DNA of 64,000 bases, taken from positions 434,001 through 498,000 of the forward strand of contig NZ_KQ947988.1 in the NCBI RefSeq assembly GCF_001513975.1. Direction: 5' to 3'. The notes beneath the pieces were generated by a model that had not been told where the DNA came from, ran no database searches, and was given only the letters and a program-made list of their open reading frames with translations. The translations under genes and the position numbers were made by a program. The first letter of the stretch is position 1. Every line of letters begins with the position of its first letter. Shown here one piece after another: positions 10,202 through 18,710 of this stretch. Source of the DNA: Streptomyces curacoi. Its GTDB lineage: Bacteria > Actinomycetota > Actinomycetes > Streptomycetales > Streptomycetaceae.

Positions 10202-12901
10202 TCAGCCGGTGACCCGATAGGTCGCCGACGCCTGCTCGAACAGCCGCGTCACCTCGTCCCGCTCGGCCTCCGGACCGCGCACCTGCACCACGTGGTACCG
10301 CCCGTCGACCAGCATCGCGAGATTGCGCACGAACAGCTCGCGCCCCTCGTCGTCGGTCCAGGTGAACTGCCCCTCGGCCATGGTCCGCTCGCCGACCTGG
10401 ATGGTCTTCAGCCCGCTGGAGGAGGCCCAGCTGGAGTCCCGGTACGGCTGCAACTCACGCTCGTGCTCCCGCTGGTAGACCATCGGGTCGCTGCCGTACC
10501 GCTCCGCGGTGTCCCGGCCCGGTACGACGATGAGGTCGAAGTCGCCGTGCGAGTACACGACCTGCCCGCGTCCGTTCTCCGGCGTGCGGTCCCAGCCGTT
10601 GGCCACGGCGATCTGGAAGCCCGCCGGGTCCTCGCGCAGGGTGAAGCCGTCGGGGAGCTCGGGGCCGGTGGTCTGTGTCTCGGTGGAACCGGCCGACTCC
10701 GAGGGGTCGTTGCCGGACCCCGGTGAGGTCTGGTCGGGCCGCGGCTCACTGCTCGCGTCGGCGGACTGCTCGGGCGCCGCCTGAGTGGCCTGGCCCGCGG
10801 CGCCGGTGCGACCGGCGTCGGCCGTGCCGCCGCCTCCCGGGTCGGCCTTCGGCATGAACAGCATGGCGTAGGCGATCGCCGCGGCCATGCCGAGCAGGAC
10901 GAGCAGCAGCAGCGTACGGCCGAGTCGCTTCGGCGAACGCGCCTCCTGCCTGGCCCGCTTGTGCCGCCCGTGATGCGCGGGCAGCCCGGCCCGCCGACGG
11001 CGCACCAGCTCGCCCCGGCGCCGCACGATCGGCAGCCGGTTCGGGTCGGCCGGCGGGGCGGCGACGACATGGGCACCCGCCTCCGGCTCGGGCGCGGACC
11101 GCACCAGCGACCGCAGCCAGCCCCGCAGCTCCTCGAAGTCGAGGCGGTCGGTGGGGTCCTGACGCAGCAGCGACTCCACGACCGGCCTGAGCGGCCCGCA
11201 CTCCTCGGCGAAGGCGGGCGGCTCCGCGCACACCAGCTGCACCAGCTCGGCCGTCGACTCCTCCGGATACGGCGCATGCCCCTGCACGGCACGGAACAGC
11301 AGCGCCCCCAGCGCCCACAGGTCGGTGGCGGGCCCGATCGGCGCGGCCAGCTGCCAGTTCTCATGCACCGGCCCGGCCTGCTCCGGCGCCCACCGCTCGG
11401 TCACCGGCCCGACGACGGCCATCCGCGCCTGCCGGGCTCGCTCGGCGGCGAGCGCGGTGGTGGGGCCGCGGCGGACGGGGGCGCCGGCCACGAGGTCGTC
11501 CCAACGGGCGGGCGGGTCGGGCGACTTGCTGAGGGAGGGCGGGGTGGGCGCGCCGACCTGTGAGGGCACGCCGTGCACGGGGGCGCCGGGAGAGGGCACG
11601 CCTCCGACGCCCGGTGCGGGCACGCCCGGGAGCGGAGGCGTGCCGGGGCCGGGCTGGGCGTCCGGGCCCGCCGGGGGAAGTGCCGTGCGGCCGAGGCCGT
11701 CGTCCGTCGCGGCGCCACCGGCTCCGCTCCTGGGCATGGCCCCGTGCCAGGGCGTGGCCTGCACGCCGTACGGGTCGGCTATCTGCCCCGAGGGTGTGGT
11801 GGTGCCGCTGCCGAAGGAGTACGGCTGCTGCGCCGAGCCGTTGGCCTGGGCGGCCGGGCCGTCTTCGGGCGCCGGGCGGGCACCGGGCAGTGCGGCTCGC
11901 CCGCTCTGCTGCGCCTCCTGCACCCGGGCCGCCGCACGGGCCCCCGCCCGATACGCCGCGATCGCTCCGGCCCGCGCGGCCCTGATGTCCCCGCCGGTTT
12001 CGAGGGCGCCGCGCGGTCCCGCACCGGACGCTCCCGTCCCGCTGCCCGCGCCGGCCCGGGGCACCGGCAGTCCCCCGGTGGCCCGCGCCTCGATGGCGGC
12101 ACGCCGGGCGGCCTCGGGATCCATGCCACCGACGCCGGTCCCGTCGATCCCGGGCGCGCCCGCCCCGCTCACCCGCGCCTGAAGGGCGGCACGCCGAGCA
12201 GCCTCCGGATCCTCACCCCCGGCACCGGGCCCACCGTCGAACGCCCCGGTCCCGCCGCCCCCGTCGGTGTCCTCCACCGGCACCGGGTCATACCCGCACA
12301 GCGCCTCCTCCGCGGCCCCGACCGCCAGCCCGGTCAGCATCACCCGGCCGTCGTCGCAGACGAGCACCGTGCGCGCGGTGATGTTCCGGTGGACCCAGCC
12401 ATGGGCGTGCAGCACCCGCAGCGCCATGAGGACGTCGGAGGCGACCTCGGCCGCCCGATACGGCGTCAGCGGCTTCTCGGCGAGCAGCGCGGCCAGCGGG
12501 CGCGCGGCCACCCACTCGCTCACTATCCACAGCGAACCGCCCTCGGCGAACACGTCGAAGACCTGGTCCAGCCGCGGATGGTCGGGGATCCGCGCCGCGG
12601 CCTGCGCCGCCTCGACCGCCCGCCGCACGGCGGGATCGCTGGGCCGGCGCGTACTCGAACGCGCCGAGGGCCGCCGCAGCCCCCCGCGGTCCCGTGCGTC
12701 CCGAGCGGTGAAGCCGTCGGGCAAACCCTCGGCGTCGAGCACCTCCGCCTCGACGACCTCCGGCAACGGCACCTGCCGGACGAGGACTTCCTGCCCGCTG
12801 TAGGTGTCGAAGGCCCGGGTCTCGGTGAGTTCGTACTCGTCGGAGGGCGGCAGGGGCAGGCGGTAGCGGTCGGCGAGCACCCGACCCGCATAGTCGTCCA
12901 C
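10202..12901 (-). CDS. membrane-anchored pseudokinase with about 310-residue insertion in the activation segment (cluster kinase 2)
   Basis: A kinase-fold protein of 899 residues that lacks the catalytic residues: no glycine-rich loop, R42 where the ATP lysine is expected (VLVRQV), HRN (171-173) instead of HRD, and LTGLA (about 189-193) instead of DFG. The late landmarks WAPEQ (about 504-508) and DLWALG (527-532) are kept, but between them and the DFG position is a Gly/Pro/Ala-rich insertion of about 310 residues that includes two copies of DPEAARRAA. A basic stretch, one membrane segment (about 690-712) and an external domain ending ASATYRVTG follow. GTG 12901 follows GGGAGG. It probably acts as a scaffold or allosteric partner of the neighbouring kinases; this is inference. 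Confidence 0.85.
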   Translation of the reverse strand: MDDYAGRVLADRYRLPLPPSDEYELTETRAFDTYSGQEVLVRQVPLPEVVEAEVLDAEGLPDGFTARDARDRGGLRRPSARSSTRRPSDPAVRRAVEAAQAAARIPDHPRLDQVFDVFAEGGSLWIVSEWVAARPLAALLAEKPLTPYRAAEVASDVLMALRVLHAHGWVHRNITARTVLVCDDGRVMLTGLAVGAAEEALCGYDPVPVEDTDGGGGTGAFDGGPGAGGEDPEAARRAALQARVSGAGAPGIDGTGVGGMDPEAARRAAIEARATGGLPVPRAGAGSGTGASGAGPRGALETGGDIRAARAGAIAAYRAGARAAARVQEAQQSGRAALPGARPAPEDGPAAQANGSAQQPYSFGSGTTTPSGQIADPYGVQATPWHGAMPRSGAGGAATDDGLGRTALPPAGPDAQPGPGTPPLPGVPAPGVGGVPSPGAPVHGVPSQVGAPTPPSLSKSPDPPARWDDLVAGAPVRRGPTTALAAERARQARMAVVGPVTERWAPEQAGPVHENWQLAAPIGPATDLWALGALLFRAVQGHAPYPEESTAELVQLVCAEPPAFAEECGPLRPVVESLLRQDPTDRLDFEELRGWLRSLVRSAPEPEAGAHVVAAPPADPNRLPIVRRRGELVRRRRAGLPAHHGRHKRARQEARSPKRLGRTLLLLVLLGMAAAIAYAMLFMPKADPGGGGTADAGRTGAAGQATQAAPEQSADASSEPRPDQTSPGSGNDPSESAGSTETQTTGPELPDGFTLREDPAGFQIAVANGWDRTPENGRGQVVYSHGDFDLIVVPGRDTAERYGSDPMVYQREHERELQPYRDSSWASSSGLKTIQVGERTMAEGQFTWTDDEGRELFVRNLAMLVDGRYHVVQVRGPEAERDEVTRLFEQASATYRVTG

Positions 12902-13007
12902 GTTGCCTCCCCCGGCCGCCCGGTGGTCAATTCCGCTCGCCCTGCGTCCCGTTCCCGACGCACGACTGAATGCGTACGGTCCGGAAGCACTCACGATACG
13001 TGCCGGA

Positions 13008-13031
13008 GGCAACTCGCAAAGAGCGGTTGCC
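13008..13031. promoter_or_regulatory. inverted repeat upstream of the pseudokinase gene
   Basis: GGCAAC and GTTGCC separated by 12 bases form a perfect 6-bp inverted repeat in the 184-bp gap between the first kinase and the pseudokinase, about 107 bp upstream of the GTG. It could be an operator; no regulator is assigned. Confidence 0.3.
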
Positions 13032-13085
13032 GTATCTCACGCCTCAATCCCCGCCGCCGCGAGCCCAAACCGAATTTCGCTCACT

Positions 13086-15245
13086 TCACGACTTCGGCTT
13101 GAACGAACCCGTCAGCGTCTTCCAGGTGTCCTTGCGCAGGCCACTGTCCCAATTCGAGGCTTTCGCGGTGTACATCAGCGCATGTCCGAGATCGTCGGAC
13201 ACGACGAACCCGCGGTCGATCGTCCGGTACTTCGTACCGCCCTCGACATAGGTGAACTCCCAGTCGGCCGTGTTCCAACCGCGGTAGTCCACCTCCTCTA
13301 TTCGGATCCTCTTGTACTGCGAGCGCACCATGCCGCGCTCCTGGTTCTTCCAGTCCGCCACCGGGTCGTCCTTCGGCGTGGTCGTCCAGGCGACGAGCAG
13401 CTTCTGCCCGTCGGGCCCGGTGAACCGGTCGCCCGCCGGCCCCGAGGACTGGAACTTCCATCCCTTCGGCAGCCCGATCGAGTACCCCTGGCTCCCCTTG
13501 TGGGTCGAGACCACCCCGCTGTCGCTCCCGGACCCCGCCTCGGCACCGCTCCCGCCGGTCGCGCTCGCTCCGGCGCTCGGCGTACGCCCGGCCTCCGCCC
13601 CGGAACCCGAACCCGAACCCGACGACGCGGACGCGGAGTTCTCGCCGTCCGTATGAGTCCCGTTGCTCTCGTCCTGCTTGGTGTCGGCGCTCGCGCTCGC
13701 GCCGGCGGAAGCCTTGGGGCCGCCGCCGCTCGCGGAAGCCTTCGACCCGTCACCGTCGCCGTCGAGCGCAAAGGCCAGCACCACACCGAGCACGGCCAGC
13801 ACCACGACCACCGCGATGATCACCAGCGTCCGCTTCGGCACCACATCGGTGAGCGGCGCCCTCGGCACGGGCCGCGGCGGCAGATCCGGCGGCGGCATCA
13901 CAGGCCACCCCGAACTCCGCCCGGCACTCTGCCCGTTCACCGTCTGCGCATCCCGCTCACCGGCCCCGGCACCCTCACCGGCCTCCGCACCGGCCTTGGC
14001 CTCGGCACCGGCGACGGACCCGGCAGCCACGCCCGCCCCGGCACCGGACGCCCGGCCCGAAGTCCCGGACCCCGACGACGCCCCGGGCTCACCGGCTCCC
14101 GTGGACGACCCGCCGGCCGTACCACCGCCGGTCCCCGCAACCGCCGTGCCACTGCCGGACTTGGCACGAGCCACAACCGCCGATCCGGCCGTCCCCGCGC
14201 TCGCCGCGGCCTTGCGCACCGAACGCAGCGCCCCGCGCAACCGCTCAGCGGCCTCCTCGCCCCGCTTGGCCCCTGACCCGGCGCCGCTGCCCGAACGGCC
14301 CTTGTCCGCGGGTCCGCCGGGCTGTGGCGGCAGCGGCACGACCCTCGTCGCGTCCAGCTCCGGCTCGGACTTGGGCTCGGGCGCGTGGATGACGGCGTTG
14401 AGCATCGCCCGCGCACCGGCGTCGTCGAGCCGCTTGGCGGGGTCCTTGGTGAGCAGGCCGTAGATGACGTCCTTCAGCGGTCCCGCGTTCTTCGGCTCCT
14501 CCAGCGGCTCGGTCATCACCGCCGTGAGCGTCGCGATCGCGGAGCCCTTGTCGTACGGCGGCACACCCTCCACCGACGCGTACAGCAGCCCGCCCAGCGA
14601 CCACAGGTCGGCCGCCGGGCCCGGCTTGTGGCCGCGGGCCCGCTCCGGGGAGATGTAGGACGGCGCGCCGACGAGCATGCCGGTCGACGTGATGGACGGG
14701 TCGCCCTCGACCTGGGCGATGCCGAAGTCGGTGAGCACGACCCGGCCGGTGTCGGTCTCCAGCAGGACGTTCGACGGCTTCACGTCGCGGTGCAGGATGC
14801 CCTCGCGGTGCGCGGACCGCAGCACGTCGAGGATGGCCAGGCCCACCTCGGCCGCGCGCTTGGGCTCCAGGAGGCCGTCCTCCCGGATGACCTCGGCGAG
14901 CGACTTGCCCTCGACGAGTTCCATCACGATCCACGGCCGGTCGTCCTCGTCGACCACGTCGAACACCGTCACCGCGCTGTTGTTGCGGATCCGCGCGATC
15001 GCCTTGGCCTCACGCAGGGTGCGCGTGATCAGCCGCCGCTTCTCCTCCTCGTCGATGTTCGACGGGAACCTCAGCTCCTTGACGGCGACGGTCCGCCCCA
15101 GCGTCTCGTCCACGGCACGCCACACCGTGCCCATGCCGCCCCGGCCGAGCACTTCGCCCAGCCGGTACCGCCCCGCCAGGAGACGCTCGCGGTTGTCCTG
15201 ACGAGTGTCCTGACGAGATGTCCCCGCCCGCTCCGCCTCCGACAT
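13086..15245 (-). CDS. transmembrane Ser/Thr protein kinase (cluster kinase 1)
   Basis: First gene of the kinase array, 719 residues. Kinase domain motifs are complete: GRGGMGTVWRA, VAVKELRFP, HRDVKPSNVLLE, DFGIAQVEG, SPERARG. A long low-complexity Gly/Ala/Ser linker (about residues 300-480) precedes one membrane segment (LVIIAVVVVLAVLGVVLAFAL) and, after a Ser/Gly-rich tether, an external domain of about 150 residues ending TGSFKPKS. ATG 15245 has GAGGGG about 7 bases upstream; the longer open frame upstream is not needed. Divergent from the serine hydrolase gene across 205 bp, so the array's main promoter should lie at 15246-15450. Confidence 0.9.
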   Translation of the reverse strand: MSEAERAGTSRQDTRQDNRERLLAGRYRLGEVLGRGGMGTVWRAVDETLGRTVAVKELRFPSNIDEEEKRRLITRTLREAKAIARIRNNSAVTVFDVVDEDDRPWIVMELVEGKSLAEVIREDGLLEPKRAAEVGLAILDVLRSAHREGILHRDVKPSNVLLETDTGRVVLTDFGIAQVEGDPSITSTGMLVGAPSYISPERARGHKPGPAADLWSLGGLLYASVEGVPPYDKGSAIATLTAVMTEPLEEPKNAGPLKDVIYGLLTKDPAKRLDDAGARAMLNAVIHAPEPKSEPELDATRVVPLPPQPGGPADKGRSGSGAGSGAKRGEEAAERLRGALRSVRKAAASAGTAGSAVVARAKSGSGTAVAGTGGGTAGGSSTGAGEPGASSGSGTSGRASGAGAGVAAGSVAGAEAKAGAEAGEGAGAGERDAQTVNGQSAGRSSGWPVMPPPDLPPRPVPRAPLTDVVPKRTLVIIAVVVVLAVLGVVLAFALDGDGDGSKASASGGGPKASAGASASADTKQDESNGTHTDGENSASASSGSGSGSGAEAGRTPSAGASATGGSGAEAGSGSDSGVVSTHKGSQGYSIGLPKGWKFQSSGPAGDRFTGPDGQKLLVAWTTTPKDDPVADWKNQERGMVRSQYKRIRIEEVDYRGWNTADWEFTYVEGGTKYRTIDRGFVVSDDLGHALMYTAKASNWDSGLRKDTWKTLTGSFKPKS

Positions 15246-15450
15246 GCGTCCCCTCATACAACCCGCATACAACCCGCCCTGACAGAGCCTCCATTGTCTC
15301 TCACCCGACAAGTGCCCGACGCCCAGGGTGCCCCTCGTCCCAGCAGGCCACCGCAGGACCCGAACCTCCCGGTCGCGACACACCCGGACCCCGCTGAATC
15401 GCACGTTCCGCCGCCCGGCATGATGAGCCGCGACAAGGGAAGGACGCGCC

Positions 15451-16506
15451 ATGGCACGACCGGCGATGCCGCCGTTTCGAACACTGGTGACCGTCTCCGT
15501 GGCCCTGGCCCTCCTCGCTCTGACCCCGGCCGCGCCGGCACCCACGGCACCGGCGACGGACGCCCTCCTCCCGCTGCTCGTCACCCGGGGCAAGGCCCCC
15601 GCCGCGGCCCTGCTGGCCCGCGAGGAGACCGGCAGCCGTTACGCCCGGGCCGGCCAGGGCATCGCCCGCACCGACCACTTCCGCGCCGGCAGCATCACGA
15701 AGACCTTCATCGCGACGGTCGTACTGCAACTGGCCGTCGAGCACCGGCTGTCCCTGTCCGACACGGTGGAGCAGCATCTGCCGGGCCTGGTGCGCGGGGT
15801 CGGCAACGACGGGCGCGCGCTGACCCTTCGTTCCCTGCTGACCCACACCAGCGGCCTGTACGACTTCGCCGCCGACACCAAAGGCGCCGTCCCCCTCACG
15901 CCGCTTCAGGCCGTGCACATCGCACTCACCCACCCCCCTGCCGACCGTGGCAGCTATTCCTACTCGAACACCAACTACGTTCTGCTCGGCCTGGTCGTCG
16001 AGCAGGTCACCGGCCACTCCTACGCCGCCGAGGCCGAGCGCCGCGTCATCGTCCCGCTGGGTCTGACCGGCACCTCCTTCCCTGGATCCCGCACCACTCT
16101 TCCCTCCCCGCACGGCCGTGCCCTCGCCACCGACGGGGCCGACGTCACCGAACTCGACCCGCGGGTGGCTGGGGCCGCGGGCGAGCTGGTGACCACGCTC
16201 GCCGACCTCGACCGCTTCTATGCCGCCCTGCTCGGCGGCCGGCTGCTTCCCCCGCGCTGGCTGCGCGAGATGCTCGACACCCGTGCCGCGCATGGCTCGT
16301 ACGGCATGGGCATCTTTCCCGTGAAACTGCCGTGCGGCACCGTCGTATGGGGGCACAACGGGCGCATCTCCGGCAGCTACGTGCGCTCCGCGGCCACCGT
16401 CGGCGGTCGTCGTGTCCTTACCTTCCGGGTGAACACGACGGCGATCGCAGCTCCCGGTCTCGAACCCCGGCTGCTCTCCGCCGAGTTCTGCCCTCGCACC
16501 TGGTAG
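15451..16506 (+). CDS. secreted serine hydrolase of the beta-lactamase / D-Ala-D-Ala carboxypeptidase family
   Basis: Penicillin-binding-protein-like serine hydrolase of 351 residues with a Sec signal (about 1-34). Class C signature residues are visible: S81-x-x-K84 (SITK), Y171-S172-N173 (YSN) and a third box read as HNG in VVWGHNGRISG. Related proteins are D-alanyl-D-alanine carboxypeptidases and esterases; the actual substrate cannot be told. The ATG is preceded by GGGAAGG at a suitable distance. It is transcribed away from the kinase array and is followed by a repeat-rich gap before the convergent glpD gene. An odd pair of cysteines (PCGT and FCPRTW) near the end could form a disulfide outside the membrane. 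Confidence 0.85.
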   Translation: MARPAMPPFRTLVTVSVALALLALTPAAPAPTAPATDALLPLLVTRGKAPAAALLAREETGSRYARAGQGIARTDHFRAGSITKTFIATVVLQLAVEHRLSLSDTVEQHLPGLVRGVGNDGRALTLRSLLTHTSGLYDFAADTKGAVPLTPLQAVHIALTHPPADRGSYSYSNTNYVLLGLVVEQVTGHSYAAEAERRVIVPLGLTGTSFPGSRTTLPSPHGRALATDGADVTELDPRVAGAAGELVTTLADLDRFYAALLGGRLLPPRWLREMLDTRAAHGSYGMGIFPVKLPCGTVVWGHNGRISGSYVRSAATVGGRRVLTFRVNTTAIAAPGLEPRLLSAEFCPRTW

Positions 16507-16673
16507 AACGGACGAGGTTCGAGCGGATATCCCGACTCCGGCCACCCGTTCGGGTGACGTTCTCCCGCCGTCGGCGCGCGTTCGGCCGGCGTCGACCCGA
16601 CCGACGACCAGCAACCACCAACCGGCGGCCCGACGACCAGCAACCAGTAGCCACCAACCGGCGCCCGACAACC

Positions 16674-16715
16674 AGCCACCAGCCACCAGCCACCAGCCAC
16701 CAGCCACCAGCCACA
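16674..16715. repeat. heptanucleotide tandem repeat (AGCCACC)
   Basis: Five perfect AGCCACC units plus one variant unit, preceded from about 16607 by degenerate relatives (CAACCACCAACCGG, CAACCAGTAGCCACC). It fills most of the gap between the convergent serine hydrolase and glpD genes, where a terminator would be expected. No hairpin terminator is visible in the gap 16507-16741. Confidence 0.85.
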
Positions 16716-16741
16716 ACTGTCGGCGGGAATCCGCCGAAGCA

Positions 16742-18448
16742 CTACAACGGCACGATGTCCGGCGCCCCCAACCGCGCCGCGTCCGCCGTCAGATCGTCCG
16801 GCTGCCGCTGCGACTCCCGCTCGGCCTCCACCCGCTTCCGGTAGTGCTCGATCTCGCGCTCGACATGGTCCTTGTCCCAGCCCAGCACCGGAGCCATCAG
16901 CTCGGCCACCTCGCGCGCGCACCGGGTCCCCCGGTCGAACGTCTCGATGGAGATGCGCGTACGCCGCGTCAGCACGTCGTCCAGGTGCCGCGCCCCCTCG
17001 TGCGAGGCGGCGTAGACGATCTCGGCGCGCAGATAGTCGTCGGCGGTCTGCAGGGGCTCGCCCAGCGTCGGATCGGCGGCGATGAGCTCAAGCACCTCCT
17101 CCGTCAGCGATCCGAACCGGTTCAACAGGTGCTCCACCCGCACCACATGAAGCCCCGTCCGCGCCGCGATCCGGGCACGCGCGTTCCACAGCGCCCGGTA
17201 TCCCTCCGCGCCCACCAGCGGAATGTCCTCCGTGACGCATTCGGCGACCCGCATGTCGAGCCCGTGCACCGCCGCGTCCACCGCGTCCTTGGCCATCACC
17301 CGGTATGTCGTGTACTTGCCGCCGGCCACGACGACGAGCCCGGGGACGGGGTGCGCCACGGTGTGTTCGCGCGAGAGCTTGCTGGTGGCCTCCGACTCGC
17401 CGGCGAGCAGCGGCCTCAGCCCCGCGTACACACCTTCCACGTCGTCCCGCGTCAAGGGCACCGCGAGCACCGAGTTCACGTGTTCCAGCAGGTAGTCGAT
17501 GTCCGCGCTGGACGCGGCCGGATGCGCCTTGTCGAGGTCCCAGTCGGTGTCGGTCGTGCCGACGATCCAGTGCCGGCCCCAGGGGATGACGAACAGCACG
17601 GACTTCTCGGTACGCAGGATCAGTCCCGTCGAGGAGTGGATGCGGTCCTTGGGCACGACCAGGTGGATGCCCTTGGAAGCGCGCACGTGGAACTGGCCTC
17701 GCTCTCCCACCATCGACTGCGTGTCGTCGGTCCACACACCGGTCGCGTTGACGATCTGCTTGGCGCGGATCTCGTACTCCCCGCCCGCCTCGACGTCCTG
17801 CACGCGGGCGCCGACGACGCGTTCGCCCTCGCGCAGAAACCCGGTCACGCGCGCCCGGTTGGCAGCCTTCGCGCCGTACGCCGCCGCGGTACGCACGAGG
17901 GTGGCGACATAGCGGGCGTCGTCCATCTGAGCGTCGTAGTACTGCAGCGCGCCGACCAGCGCGTCCCTCTTCAGGGCGGGGGCGACGCGCAGGGCGTGAC
18001 GTCGGCTCAGGTGGCGGTGCAGCGGCAGGCCCCGCCCGTGGCCGCGGGCCATCGACATGGCGTCGTAGAGCGCGACGCCGGAACCGGCGTACAGGCGCTC
18101 CCAGCCCTTGTGCTGCAGCGGATACAGGAACGGCACCGGCTTGACCAGATGCGGGGCGAGCCGCTCCAGCAGCAGGCCGCGTTCCTTGAGGGCTTCCCGT
18201 ACGAGCGCGAAGTCGAGCATCTCCAGATAGCGCAGGCCGCCGTGGATCAGCTTGCTGGACCTGCTGGACGTGCCCGACGCCCAGTCCCGGGCCTCGACCA
18301 GGCCGGTGGACAGTCCGCGGGTCACCGCGTCGAGGGCGGTGCCCGCGCCCACGACGCCACCGCCCACGACCAGTAGGTCCAGCTCGCGCTCGGCCATTGA
18401 TGCGAGTGACTCGGCGCGCTCCGCCGGGCCCAGTGTCGCTGTCCTCAC
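16742..18448 (-). CDS. glpD: glycerol-3-phosphate dehydrogenase (FAD, aerobic)
   Basis: Oxidises sn-glycerol 3-phosphate to dihydroxyacetone phosphate and feeds electrons to quinone at the membrane. The 568-residue length is normal for the family. The FAD-binding GGGVVGAG lies near residues 28-35, followed by family stretches SSRSSKLIHGGLRYLE, KGIHLVVPKDRIH, WIVGTTDTD and GGKYTTYRVMAKDAVD. The C-terminal domain typical of bacterial GlpD is present. No glycerol kinase or facilitator is adjacent, so this is probably a stand-alone copy. It is divergent from the nucleotide-sugar dehydrogenase across 262 bp; that gap has an AT-rich patch (about 18590-18640) suited to promoters but no clear operator. 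Confidence 0.92.
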   Translation of the reverse strand: MRTATLGPAERAESLASMAERELDLLVVGGGVVGAGTALDAVTRGLSTGLVEARDWASGTSSRSSKLIHGGLRYLEMLDFALVREALKERGLLLERLAPHLVKPVPFLYPLQHKGWERLYAGSGVALYDAMSMARGHGRGLPLHRHLSRRHALRVAPALKRDALVGALQYYDAQMDDARYVATLVRTAAAYGAKAANRARVTGFLREGERVVGARVQDVEAGGEYEIRAKQIVNATGVWTDDTQSMVGERGQFHVRASKGIHLVVPKDRIHSSTGLILRTEKSVLFVIPWGRHWIVGTTDTDWDLDKAHPAASSADIDYLLEHVNSVLAVPLTRDDVEGVYAGLRPLLAGESEATSKLSREHTVAHPVPGLVVVAGGKYTTYRVMAKDAVDAAVHGLDMRVAECVTEDIPLVGAEGYRALWNARARIAARTGLHVVRVEHLLNRFGSLTEEVLELIAADPTLGEPLQTADDYLRAEIVYAASHEGARHLDDVLTRRTRISIETFDRGTRCAREVAELMAPVLGWDKDHVEREIEHYRKRVEAERESQRQPDDLTADAARLGAPDIVPL

Positions 18449-18710
18449 CGCTGCCTCCCGCTCATCGGTCGCGTAGGCCGCACCCGTCGGGCGAAGCCCG
18501 GTTCGTACCCCCCATGCCCAAATTCTGACCGGGTTGCCCGACTTCAGCCACCACGCGCCCCCAGCCTGTGGACAACACTCACGGAAACGCGATCATTCAA
18601 TGCCGCAAGTAGGTCATATTTACTCCTAGTCTGACATTGCGCTCCCTCGTCCTGTCCACAGGGCTTGCGCACCTGCCCCGCTTCGGTTATTGGGAAGGAC
18701 GGCCCACGCC

